Shown here one piece after another: positions 1-7,339 of a stretch of DNA of 22,424 nt. How positions within the stretch are numbered: position 1 is the first letter of the stretch; the number at the start of each line of letters is the position of its first letter. Under the pieces are notes generated by a model. It was not told where the DNA came from, did no database searches, and worked only from the letters and a program-made list of their open reading frames with translations. This stretch comes from JBHIBA01 sp046758845 (lineage in GTDB: Bacteria > UBA8248 > JACPRG01 > G963555815). Made by a program: the position numbers and the translations under genes. The stretch covers positions 1 to 22,424 of the forward strand of contig JBHIBA010000039.1 in the NCBI GenBank assembly GCA_046758845.1. The letters are read 5' to 3'.

Positions 1-807
1 CACACGGTCCGCAGCGTGGTCAAACAGCAAAAGGCCGTGGGCGTGGGAGAGCTGAGCGCCGTCATCGAGGCCCGGGCGGAAGGCGTGGACACCATCGGCG
101 TGGCCCTTGTCATGGAACGTTTTCCGGGAACGCTCATCGCGCTGAAAAGCGCCGGAATCCGCTCGCCGGCCGACCTGGAGGACCGAAGGCTCGCGGGACC
201 GGCCTCTTCGTTTCCCCGGATTCTCTTCCCCTCGTTCGCCGAGCGGGCGGGGGTGAAACTGGACAAAGTCCGGTGGTCGGACATCGGCTCGAGGGCCGGG
301 ATTCGGACGCTCCTCGAGGGCAAAGCCGATGGGGTCGTCACAGCGGAAACGGTCCGTTGGCGCTACGAGCGAGCCGCCCGGCGGAGGAAAAAAGAAATCG
401 TCTCCTTTCCGTATGCAGCGCAGGGAGTGGAGGCCTACGGGCTGAGCCTGTTGGCCCCCGCCCGGCTGATTCTGGAAGAGGAGAAGGTCGTCCGCCAGAT
501 GGTGGTGGCCACCATCCGGGGCATAGCCGAAGCCATGATGCGGCCGGCCGAGGCCTTCGAGGTTTTTCAGAAGAGCTTTCCCCGCTACCCGGCTCAGGGC
601 GCCAAGGCCGAGTGGAGGGTCTTTCTGAAAAGCTGGTCTCCTCGGGGGCTGAAAAGCCCGGGACTGGGATTCTTTGAGGAGGCTCGGGTCAGGGACCTCC
701 AGTCCCTTCTCGTCCGAGGCCGGCAATTGACGAAGGAATCCCCCCCCGACAGCTTCTTCTCCAACCGTTTCGTCCCGAACGTCTCGGTTCGACCGGTCTC
801 GTTCTAA
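1..807 (+). CDS. NitT/TauT-type ABC transporter solute-binding protein, 5' truncated by window edge
   Basis: The reading frame is open from base 1, so the N-terminus (signal peptide and first lobe start) lies outside the window; about 268 residues are visible. The visible part has the NMT1/THI5-like layout: a G-x-GALK-like stretch (TLIALKSAGIRSPADLED), a lobe-crossing GPASSFPRILFPSFAERAG segment, then an ADGVV-AETV segment and an all-helical C-terminus ending in FFSNRFVPNVSVRP. The same order and a similar ending (LYTNRFLPKLFP) occur in the protein at 8380-9411, so the two look paralogous. Family members bind small periplasmic ligands (taurine, nitrate, HMP, aliphatic sulfonates); the ligand here cannot be read from sequence. 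No permease or ATPase follows; the next gene is convergent. Confidence 0.85.
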   Translation, partial: HTVRSVVKQQKAVGVGELSAVIEARAEGVDTIGVALVMERFPGTLIALKSAGIRSPADLEDRRLAGPASSFPRILFPSFAERAGVKLDKVRWSDIGSRAGIRTLLEGKADGVVTAETVRWRYERAARRRKKEIVSFPYAAQGVEAYGLSLLAPARLILEEEKVVRQMVVATIRGIAEAMMRPAEAFEVFQKSFPRYPAQGAKAEWRVFLKSWSPRGLKSPGLGFFEEARVRDLQSLLVRGRQLTKESPPDSFFSNRFVPNVSVRPVSF

Positions 808-990
808 CCCCCCGGAAGGGACAGGTTCCGCCGCGCACCTCTTCGGCCGGGCGCTCTGACTGAGCAAGGGCGACCGCGAGGCCCTGTCCTCTCCGAAAGG
901 GCGCGCGGATACCCCGAAGACCGCCGTCCGCCCATTCTGCCCTTCGCCCGCAAGTCCCCGTGAGGATCGGCCGATGCGCCGTCTCAGACC

Positions 991-1890
991 TCAACGGTAG
1001 AATTCGGCCCGGCTCTTGCTGTTCACCTGAATGGTTTGGAAGCTTTTTTCCCGGTAGATGGTCAACGTGACGTTGTCCCCCGCATTGCCCTGCCAGAGCT
1101 TATGGTAGAAGACCCGGCGCGAGGACACCTCTTCCCCGTTGATATGGAGCACGATGTCCCCAACCTCGATCCCCGAATCATCCGCCGGGCCTCCAGGGAC
1201 CAACCCCGCCACCAGGACCCCCTTCTCCAGGGACTGAGGATAGAGGCCGAGCCACGGGCGGTGGGCCTTGTCACTGCCATCGCGGTTGCCGACGAAGATG
1301 TCCCGGCGGGCGAGGAACTGGTCGATGGGGATGCTCATCGAACAGGTCCCGATGAGGTGAAGATTTAGGGAAACGGTGCCGCGGACCTTTCCATCCAGCG
1401 TCATCAGCACCCCGCCCCCCAGGCCCGGGTTCATGGCCGTGCTCTTGATGGCCGATTCAAGCATGTATTCCCAGTGCGCGTCGAACGGTCCCAGGTCGGT
1501 GATGAAGCCTTCGCTGCCGCGGACCTGATTCTCCCCGTTGCTGGCCAGGAGGACCACCGGCATGCCGACGCGCAGCCCGGCCGAGGACTCCAACTGGACG
1601 GGAGGTTCCGCCAACCCCTGGGCCCGAATGACCGCCAGACCGCTTTCATGGTCCACGTGGACCATGCGGGCCTCGAAGCTGTCCCCCTTCGCGGAGACGA
1701 CGTGGAGTTCTCGCCCCCCCATGACCACGTAGCCCACGGTCAGAACGTATCCGCCGTCATCCACGATGACGCCCGATCCGCTGCGTTCGGTCCCCAGGAC
1801 GGCCGCAGAGGGGTGCTCTTCCGGAACCCGGCAGTGGACGTGGACGAGGGAAGATACCGGCTCAGCCAGAAAACCCAGAAGACTTCCCAT
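991..1890 (-). CDS. HtrA-like (S1C) PDZ protein lacking the catalytic triad, probable pseudoprotease
   Basis: The 299-aa protein has a trypsin-like double-barrel region (about 15-195) followed by one PDZ domain (about 210-290: PWLGL, GVLVAGLVPGGPADDSGIEVGDIVLHINGE). The landmarks of DegP/HtrA proteases are recognisable but each catalytic position is changed: the TNxHVV His motif reads VLTVGYVVMG (Tyr54), the D-LAVL motif reads SGLAVIRA (Gly84), and the GNSGGP serine motif reads NPGLGGGVLM (Gly158). No signal peptide or membrane anchor is seen, so it is probably cytoplasmic or needs another start. ATG at 1890 is preceded by AAGGAAAG. It may be a peptide-binding adaptor or chaperone rather than a protease. 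Its promoter region faces the polyamine promoter. Confidence 0.85.
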   Translation of the reverse strand: MGSLLGFLAEPVSSLVHVHCRVPEEHPSAAVLGTERSGSGVIVDDGGYVLTVGYVVMGGRELHVVSAKGDSFEARMVHVDHESGLAVIRAQGLAEPPVQLESSAGLRVGMPVVLLASNGENQVRGSEGFITDLGPFDAHWEYMLESAIKSTAMNPGLGGGVLMTLDGKVRGTVSLNLHLIGTCSMSIPIDQFLARRDIFVGNRDGSDKAHRPWLGLYPQSLEKGVLVAGLVPGGPADDSGIEVGDIVLHINGEEVSSRRVFYHKLWQGNAGDNVTLTIYREKSFQTIQVNSKSRAEFYR

Positions 1891-1943
1891 CTTTCCTTGA
1901 CCCTTCTCGCGCGAGGCCGATCTCGGGCGGAAACCATTTTTAC

Positions 1944-1970
1944 GCTATACCCGGTTCGGGATAGTGTCAA
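1944..1970 (-). promoter_or_regulatory. Candidate promoter with internal palindrome upstream of the HtrA-like gene
   Basis: Read on the minus strand, TTGACA (1965-1970) is followed after 15 bases by TATAGC (1944-1949). The spacing is short for sigma-70. The spacer holds CTATCCCG-AAC-CGGGTATAG, an inverted repeat with one extra base, placed where a repressor could block polymerase. The predicted start lies roughly 45-50 nt upstream of the gene's ATG. Confidence 0.4.
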
Positions 1971-2003
1971 CGCGACGATTTTCCACGAGAGGAGAAAATG
2001 TTC

Positions 2004-2032
2004 TTGACATGCCGTCCCGTGACGGATATATC
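2004..2032 (+). promoter_or_regulatory. Sigma-70-like promoter for the polyamine operon leader
   Basis: TTGACA (2004-2009) is a perfect -35 box, followed by a 17-base spacer and TATATC (2027-2032) as -10. The spacer contains the inverted repeat CCGTC-CCGT-GACGG (2012-2025), a candidate operator. No rightward gene starts before 2648, so the promoter implies a leader of about 610 nt or a separate small transcript. Confidence 0.5.
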
Positions 2033-2647
2033 CATGAAACCGAGCTGCGTGGGGAATGAAAGAAAAGGTCGTTAACCTCTCGGTCCTGCGCTAACGGGAA
2101 GGGTTGCGGGGAGCGCGAAAGACGCAGTGAGCCAGCGCCGTCTCTGTCCCCCCTTTGACGGGGAAAGGTCTACATAGAGTTTGGACGGCCCACTTCGGAG
2201 ATTGGGCGCGCAAGAACCCGGGCAGACCGAGGTATCACGGAGAGGGGAATCCTCAGGCAGCCTTTTGTTCCGGGATGGCCGGACACGGACCACGCAGGAA
2301 GGCATCGGCCGTCTCGCTCCACGAAACCTGAACGGACAAAACGTCTAGAGTCATCCCGAGCAGAGAAGCCAATCTTCCACCTTTGGAATCCCCCGCTGGG
2401 CGTTCCGAATCGCTGAGGGAAGGGGCAATCTCGGGCGGGAACTCCCCCGATAGACGGGCCGAAAAATGTGCGCCCGGCAGGGGGAAGCGCTTTGGGAAAG
2501 GAAAACCGGTCGAGGGGGGTCCTTTCGGCAAGGCCGGTCGGCGGACGGCATTGTTTCGCGGAGGTCACACTTCCGTCGTTGAGTGAACCTCGTTAAAGGG
2601 GGTGAAATCGGGACACCAACCGGATACCCCAACGGGAGGACGGAGCG
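2033..2647 (+). other. Long gene-free leader region upstream of speD
   Basis: About 615 bases lie between the strong promoter and the speD start. Open frames occur on both strands but are low-complexity Arg/Pro/Gly shadows without ribosome-binding sites or family resemblance, so I do not call a gene. I looked for SAM, T-box, TPP and tmRNA/RNase P signatures and found none. Around 2345-2380 the minus strand reads GATTGGCTTCTCTGCTCGGG then ATGAC, which resembles the short dispersed repeats common in environmental genomes. The end (2634-2640, GGGAGGA) is the speD ribosome-binding site. Confidence 0.4.
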
Positions 2648-3046
2648 TTGAAGGCACTTGGGCGGCATTTTCTGACCGAGTACTTTGACTGCGACAGGGA
2701 GATCCTCAATGACGTCGCCCGCATTGAGGAAGCGATGACTGAAGCCGCCGATAAATCCGGCGCCACCATTGTGAACAGCATATTTCATCTCTTCAACCCC
2801 CACGGGGTCAGCGGCGTGGTGGTCATTGCGGAATCCCACCTCGCCATCCACACCTGGCCCGAATACGGCTTCGCCGCTGCGGACTTCTTCACTTGCGGGG
2901 ACCGGGTGCTCGCGAAAGCCGGCCTGGAATCCCTCAAGTCGGCGCTGAAGGCCGCCTACTATGAGAGCCGGGAAGTCCTCCGAGGTCGAATCGGCTCGCC
3001 CAACCGGGTACTCCGGCGCCAGCCCGAAGTCATCACCCTGCCGTAA
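2648..3046 (+). CDS. speD: S-adenosylmethionine decarboxylase proenzyme (prokaryotic class 1B)
   Basis: This enzyme decarboxylates S-adenosylmethionine to supply aminopropyl groups for spermidine synthesis. The 132-aa proenzyme self-cleaves in the motif AESHLAIHTWPE; Ser63 would become the pyruvoyl group, and His68 and Cys83 (DFFTCGD) sit at the same numbers as in the well-studied Thermotoga enzyme. Length matches the short bacterial/archaeal class. The start is a TTG at 2648, chosen because GGGAGGA lies seven bases upstream and the family N-terminus (GRHFLTEYFDCD) follows directly. It is the first gene of a four-gene operon; pdaD begins 18 bases after its stop. Confidence 0.97.
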   Translation: MKALGRHFLTEYFDCDREILNDVARIEEAMTEAADKSGATIVNSIFHLFNPHGVSGVVVIAESHLAIHTWPEYGFAAADFFTCGDRVLAKAGLESLKSALKAAYYESREVLRGRIGSPNRVLRRQPEVITLP

Positions 3047-3064
3047 CCGTCCGAGCTGCCCAAG

Positions 3065-3556
3065 ATGATTCTTCCCACGCCCACAAAGTATTTCCTGGCC
3101 GTGGGCCGCGCCGAAGGGGGATCGGCCCTCAACGCCTTCGACGCGGCCTTGATGGCCGCCTGTATCGGAAACACGAACATCGTGAAGATGAGCAGCATCC
3201 TCCCGCCCCGCTGCCAGGAAGTCCCCCCACTCCCCCTGCCCCCCGGCGCCCTCGTTCCCGCGGCCTATGCGACGACCTCAAGCGACCAACCCGGCCGGGT
3301 CATCTCCGCCGCCGTCGGCATCGCCTTCCCCGTGGACGATGATTATCCCGGATTGATCATGGAAGTCGCCGGCCCGAGGACGCTCCCCGAGATGGAGGGG
3401 GAAGTCTCCCGAATGGCCGTTGAGGGGATGGAAATGAGGGGGCAGGCCATCCGGCGCGTCGTCACGCGGGGGGTAGAGCACCGGGTCGAGCGTCAAGGCG
3501 CCGTCCTGGCCGCCGTCGTCCTCTGGAACGGAACCCTCTTCCAGTCGCTCCCGTGA
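3065..3556 (+). CDS. pdaD: Pyruvoyl-dependent arginine decarboxylase
   Basis: The 163-aa protein converts arginine to agmatine. It is also a self-processing pyruvoyl enzyme: the cleavage motif is VKMSSILPP, with the break expected between Ser43 and Ser44 to give a small beta and a larger alpha chain. Other family landmarks are PTKYFLAVGRAEGGSALNAFDAAL, GNTNIVK, LPPGALVPAAYA and PGRVISAAVGIAF. Length is typical (archaeal and chlamydial relatives are 150-195 aa). The ATG at 3065 has only a weak ribosome-binding site, suggesting coupling to speD. Its stop overlaps the speE GTG by four bases (GTGA). No PLP-type SpeA or ornithine decarboxylase is seen in the window, so this is probably the entry step to polyamines. 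Confidence 0.95.
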   Translation: MILPTPTKYFLAVGRAEGGSALNAFDAALMAACIGNTNIVKMSSILPPRCQEVPPLPLPPGALVPAAYATTSSDQPGRVISAAVGIAFPVDDDYPGLIMEVAGPRTLPEMEGEVSRMAVEGMEMRGQAIRRVVTRGVEHRVERQGAVLAAVVLWNGTLFQSLP

Positions 3557-4410
3557 TCGAAGCCGGAAAAAAACGCGAACTCTGGTTTTCTGATATCCAT
3601 CAGAACCAATACGGGATCTCCCTGCGAATCAAGGAGACGCTCCTCCGGAAGCACAGCCCCTTTCAGCTGGTCGAAGTGATGGAGACCGAGGGATTCGGCC
3701 GACTCCTCGCGCTGGACGGAACCATCATGCTCACGGAGCGGGACGAGTTCGTCTATCACGAGATGCTGGCTCACGTTCCCCTCTGCGCCCATCCCGAGCC
3801 GCGCGAAGTGCTCATCATCGGAGGAGGCGACGGCGGCACCCTCCGGGAGGCGCTCAAGCACCCCAGCATCCGCCGCCTGGACTTGGTCGAGATCGATGAG
3901 GAGGTCATTGAGGCGTCCCGGCGATTCCTACCGACCCTCAACACCGGATTCGATGACCCCCGGACGAGCATCCTCTTCCAGGACGGAATCGAGTTCGTCA
4001 AAGGGCGCCGGGATGAGTACGACGTGGTCGTCGTGGACTCCACCGACCCCCTCGGTCCGGCGGTCGGCCTCTTTGAGGCCCCGTTTTACCGAAATGTATT
4101 CCAGGTCCTGCGCCCAGGAGGGATCCTGGCCCTGCAGAGCGAATCCCCCTTTTTCGACGGCCCGCTCCTCGCGTCCATCAACTCCACCCTCCGCACCCTC
4201 TTTCCTCATGTCTCCCCTTACCTCGCCCCCATCGTCACGTACCCGGGCGGCCATTGGGGTTTCGCCTTTGCCGGAAAGGCCCAAAATGCGCTTGACGCCC
4301 CGTACTCCGACAGCTATCGCGAAAGGGGCCTCCAGACGCGATACTACACGCCGGAGATCCACCACGCCGCATTTCAACTTCCGCGGTATCTCCAAGACCT
4401 TCTGAAGTGA
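3553..4410 (+). CDS. speE: Spermidine synthase family aminopropyltransferase
   Basis: The 285-aa protein transfers an aminopropyl group from decarboxylated SAM to a diamine. It has the N-terminal beta hairpin (WFSDIHQNQYGISLRIKETL), the nucleotide-binding GGGDGG motif at 90-95, the acidic LVEID (Glu113) that binds the ribose, and the catalytic DSTDP loop starting at Asp162, followed by the GGHWGF region. The GTG start overlaps the pdaD stop (GTGA), and its own stop overlaps the next GTG in the same way, indicating translational coupling. The acceptor could be putrescine or agmatine; in Thermus and some archaea homologues use agmatine. Sequence reading alone does not decide this. Confidence 0.95.
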   Translation: MIEAGKKRELWFSDIHQNQYGISLRIKETLLRKHSPFQLVEVMETEGFGRLLALDGTIMLTERDEFVYHEMLAHVPLCAHPEPREVLIIGGGDGGTLREALKHPSIRRLDLVEIDEEVIEASRRFLPTLNTGFDDPRTSILFQDGIEFVKGRRDEYDVVVVDSTDPLGPAVGLFEAPFYRNVFQVLRPGGILALQSESPFFDGPLLASINSTLRTLFPHVSPYLAPIVTYPGGHWGFAFAGKAQNALDAPYSDSYRERGLQTRYYTPEIHHAAFQLPRYLQDLLK

Positions 4411-5273
4411 AACCCTCGGGCCCGGCCGCCCGCTTCCTGGCAGCCGAAGCCTCCTTTGAGGAGGCTGATTGGATCTTGCTGGGCTGCCCCCTGGAACAAA
4501 CCGTCACCTTCCGGCCCGGCACCTGCAAAGGCCCTCTGGCCATCCGGTCGGCCTCGGAAGGACTTGAGACCTACAGTCCCCCCCTCCGGCGCGACCTGGA
4601 AGAGATCTCGTTTTGCGACCTGGGCGACCTGGAACTTCCCTCGGCCACCGGACGGGGAGACGAGCGCCTCGCCCCCCTCCTGTCGCGAATCCGCGAGAAG
4701 GCTTCCCAGGTCCTGAGCCGGGGAAAACGCCTCCTCACAATCGGCGGAGAGCACCTGCTGACCCTGCCCGTAGTCGAGGCGGCCCTCCGAAGGCATCCCC
4801 GCCTCGCAGTGGTCCAACTCGACGCTCACGCCGATCTTCGCAACGACTACGAAAGCCGTCAGCTTTCCCACGCGACTGTGATGCGCCGGGTGACGGAACT
4901 CTCGGAGGAACTGATCCTGATTCAGGCGGGGGTTCGCTCGGGAACACGCGAAGAGTTGGACTGGGCCCGGCGCTCGAGTCAGGTGAAGCCCTCCCGTCCC
5001 GGCGAACTCTTTGACCTCCTGGACGGACTGTCCTCAAGGCCCCTCTACGTGAGCCTGGACCTGGACGTACTCGACCCCGGCGTCCTGCCGGGCACGGGGA
5101 CTCCCGAACCGGGGGGATGGACGTTTCGGGAGCTGGAGAGCGTCCTGCACGGGCTGGTTGGCCGCAACGTGGTCGGTGTGGATGTCGTCGAGCTGTCGCC
5201 CGAGCTGGACCCCTCGGGGATCTCCGCCGTGACGGCCTCCCGCTGCGTCCGAGAGATCCTGCTCTCCTGCTGA
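4407..5273 (+). CDS. speB: Agmatinase/ureohydrolase family enzyme
   Basis: The 288-aa protein belongs to the arginase/agmatinase/formiminoglutamase family and removes urea from agmatine (or aminopropylagmatine). All dinuclear manganese motifs are present: GGEH (His116), DAHAD (Asp139, His141, Asp143), SLDLDVLDP (Asp218, Asp220) and the late GTPEPGG/VVELSPELD segment. The genomic position after PvlArgDC and spermidine synthase argues for agmatinase or aminopropylagmatine ureohydrolase rather than arginase. The GTG start overlaps the speE stop by four bases. A hairpin follows eight bases after the stop, consistent with the operon's end. Confidence 0.93.
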   Translation: MKPSGPAARFLAAEASFEEADWILLGCPLEQTVTFRPGTCKGPLAIRSASEGLETYSPPLRRDLEEISFCDLGDLELPSATGRGDERLAPLLSRIREKASQVLSRGKRLLTIGGEHLLTLPVVEAALRRHPRLAVVQLDAHADLRNDYESRQLSHATVMRRVTELSEELILIQAGVRSGTREELDWARRSSQVKPSRPGELFDLLDGLSSRPLYVSLDLDVLDPGVLPGTGTPEPGGWTFRELESVLHGLVGRNVVGVDVVELSPELDPSGISAVTASRCVREILLSC

Positions 5274-5280
5274 CCCGCCG

Positions 5281-5299
5281 TCCCTCCAGGATGGAGGGA
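5281..5299 (+). terminator. Hairpin at end of polyamine operon
   Basis: TCCCTCCA-GGA-TGGAGGGA forms a perfect 8-bp stem with a 3-base loop starting eight bases after the speB stop. No T-run follows, so it may be a 3'-end stabilising structure or a Rho-assisted end rather than a classical intrinsic terminator. Confidence 0.5.
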
Positions 5300-5479
5300 G
5301 ACGAAAGGCGGCCCGGATCACCCCCTTCGCACCCCGGCCAACGGGGTCTCGTAAGCCGGGTGGTCAGCCTTCATAAGGGGAGGAGCGGGACGACTCAGGG
5401 GAATTGAAGATGCAGGACGGGCGGGGTCGTCAGGCCGTCTCGGTCAGGTCCTTGTCGCCATTTCCAGCAGGACGCCGAA

Positions 5480-6406
5480 TCAGCTCCACAGGCGGGTGGA
5501 GAAGTAACGCTCCCCCATATCAGGCAGGATGGTCACGATGGTTCCTTCGCCGATTTCCCGAGCCAGGATCTCCGCCCCCGCCAGAAAGGCCCCGGAAGAC
5601 TGTCCGACAAAGAGGCCTTCGCGGCCCACCCGGTGGCAGAGGTCGTAGGCGCGGTCTATGCTCACAGAGACGCGCCGGTCCACGATACTTTCGTCGAAAA
5701 TCTCGGGGGAGATGTAGCCGGGACCGAGGGGTTTCAGGCCTTCGACACCGGGCCATTCTTCGGGATCGACCAGGACCACCTCCATAGAGGGATCGTGCGC
5801 TTTGAGGCGCCGGCCCACCCCCGTAATGGTGCCCCCCGTTCCGACCCCGGCCACGAAGTGGGTGATGCGGCCTTCACTCTGGGCGAGGACCTCCTCGGCC
5901 GTCGTCTCGTAGTGGGCCCGCCAGTTGAACTCGTTCTTATACTGATCGGCCATGTAGTACCTATCCGGGCTCGTATCGTAGATCCGATGCACTTCCCGGA
6001 GGGCCTCGTCGTAGCCCAGCATCGGATCGGTGAACTTCACCTGGGCGCCGTGCGCCAGGATTCTTTTTTGGCGCTCCTCGCTGGCGTTGCCGGGCATCAC
6101 GAGAAGCACAGGCTGCTCCAGGATGGCCCCGATCATCGCATACGCGATTCCCGCGTTGCCTGACGTTGAGTCCAGGATCGTCTTCTCCGAGGTCAGCTCG
6201 CCCGAGGCGATGGCCTCCAAGAGCATGCGGGCCACCGGCCGGTCTTTGATCGAGCCACCGGGGTTGAGGAATTCCGCCTTGGCCAGCACCTTGACGCCCG
6301 GGCACTCTTCCTCGAACAGGCGGATCGAAATCAGCGGCGTGTTGCCGATCAGTTTCAGCAAAGGATACTGAGCCGCCAACTGCCGGTAACTCATCGAAAC
6401 GGACAC
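5480..6406 (-). CDS. Cysteine synthase family PLP enzyme (CysK/CysM type)
   Basis: The 308-aa fold-type II PLP enzyme makes cysteine from an activated serine and sulfide or another sulfur donor. The N-terminal IGNTPLI motif, the PLP lysine in NPGGSIKDRP (Lys54), the substrate loop STSGNAGIAYA, the phosphate-binding GTGGTITG loop and the C-terminal ILPDMGERYFST are all present. I prefer the GTG at 6406 over an ATG at 6427 because AAAGGAG sits seven bases upstream of the GTG, and the longer start would bury that site. It lies 85 bases downstream of a rhodanese on the same strand, suggesting a sulfur-relay pair. O-acetylserine, O-phosphoserine or cystathionine-synthase specificity cannot be told apart with confidence. 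Confidence 0.92.
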   Translation of the reverse strand: MSVSMSYRQLAAQYPLLKLIGNTPLISIRLFEEECPGVKVLAKAEFLNPGGSIKDRPVARMLLEAIASGELTSEKTILDSTSGNAGIAYAMIGAILEQPVLLVMPGNASEERQKRILAHGAQVKFTDPMLGYDEALREVHRIYDTSPDRYYMADQYKNEFNWRAHYETTAEEVLAQSEGRITHFVAGVGTGGTITGVGRRLKAHDPSMEVVLVDPEEWPGVEGLKPLGPGYISPEIFDESIVDRRVSVSIDRAYDLCHRVGREGLFVGQSSGAFLAGAEILAREIGEGTIVTILPDMGERYFSTRLWS

Positions 6407-6432
6407 GAAATTTCTCCTTTGTGCCACCGCCC

Positions 6433-6474
6433 CCTCCCCGGGCCGCGCCGCTGAGAGACGCCGTCTCGGGGAGG
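6433..6474 (-). other. Nested hairpin between rhodanese and cysteine synthase genes
   Basis: CCTCCCCG (6433-6440) pairs with CGGGGAGG (6467-6474), and inside lies GAGAC-GCC-GTCTC (6455-6467, sharing one base with the outer stem). It occupies the short gap between the two minus-strand genes, where it could act as an mRNA processing or partial termination element. Confidence 0.35.
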
Positions 6475-6490
6475 CCGGGCGGCCGCGGAC

Positions 6491-7339
6491 TCACTTCTCG
6501 ATGGGCACGTCCACGAGGTTGCCCCACTCGGTCCAGGACCCGTCATAATTCCTGACGTTGTCGTGTCCGAGGAGGTACTTTAAGGCGAACCACGTGTGGG
6601 AGGACCGCTCGCCGATTCGGCAATAGGCGATGGTGTCCCGGCTGCCGTCGATGCCCTGGCTCCCGTAGAGGTCCCGGAGCTCCTCGGTGGACTTGAAAGT
6701 CCCGTCTTCATTAACGGCCTTGCCCCAGGGGATGTTCTTGGCGCTGGGGATGTGACCGCCCCGCTGGCATCCTTCCTTTCCCTCCAGTCCCGGAGGGGCG
6801 AGAATCTTGCCCGTAAACTCGTCGGGCGACCGGACATCCACCAGGTTGACCCCTCCCTTGCTGACGGCGTCTATCACTTGGTCCCGCTTTGCGCGGATGG
6901 AGTCGTCCGGGTCCTGGGCCTCGTACGAGGTCGAGGTGATCTTCGGGGCCTCTTTTGTCAGCTCGCGCCCTTCGGCGACCCACTTGACCCGGCCTCCGTT
7001 CATCAGGCGGACGTCTTTGTGCCCGTGGCGTTTGAGCTGCCACAGGGCCCAGGCGGCGAACCAGTTGTTGTTGTCCCCGTAAAGGATAACCGTCGTATCC
7101 GGCGCGATCCCGTTTCCACCCATCAGCTCTTCGAAATTCTTCCTGGACGCGAGGTCCCGACGGAGCTGGTCCTGGAGCTGTGTCTGCCAGTTGATCCCCA
7201 CCGCCCCCGGAACGTGTCCCTCCTCATAGGCCTTCGTATCCACGTCCACTTCAAGCAGCCGGACGTTGGGATCGTCCTTATGCTCCGCCACCCACTCTGT
7301 GCTGACCAACATCTCAGGATGCGTGTACCCTTGTGACAT
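6491..7339 (-). CDS. Thiosulfate sulfurtransferase (tandem rhodanese)
   Basis: The 282-aa protein has two rhodanese domains, about 10-125 and 145-280. The first lacks a catalytic cysteine (YGDNNNWFAA at the loop position), as in classical two-domain rhodaneses. The second carries the active-site loop YCRIGERSSH with Cys240; CRxGxR is the thiosulfate-type loop rather than the CG(S/T)GVT mercaptopyruvate type. Family hallmarks HVPGAV, VRSPDEF and GHIPSAKNIPW are present. The ATG is preceded by GGGAGG ten bases upstream. The adjacent cysteine synthase suggests that sulfane sulfur or sulfite/sulfide released here feeds cysteine formation; that link is inference from position. Confidence 0.93.
   Translation of the reverse strand: MSQGYTHPEMLVSTEWVAEHKDDPNVRLLEVDVDTKAYEEGHVPGAVGINWQTQLQDQLRRDLASRKNFEELMGGNGIAPDTTVILYGDNNNWFAAWALWQLKRHGHKDVRLMNGGRVKWVAEGRELTKEAPKITSTSYEAQDPDDSIRAKRDQVIDAVSKGGVNLVDVRSPDEFTGKILAPPGLEGKEGCQRGGHIPSAKNIPWGKAVNEDGTFKSTEELRDLYGSQGIDGSRDTIAYCRIGERSSHTWFALKYLLGHDNVRNYDGSWTEWGNLVDVPIEK

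Noticed and set aside
2072..2568. Overlapping long minus-strand open frames in the speD leader
   Set aside because: They are Pro/Arg/Ser-rich, overlap each other in different frames, lack ribosome-binding sites and resemble no family. High GC alone keeps frames open here.
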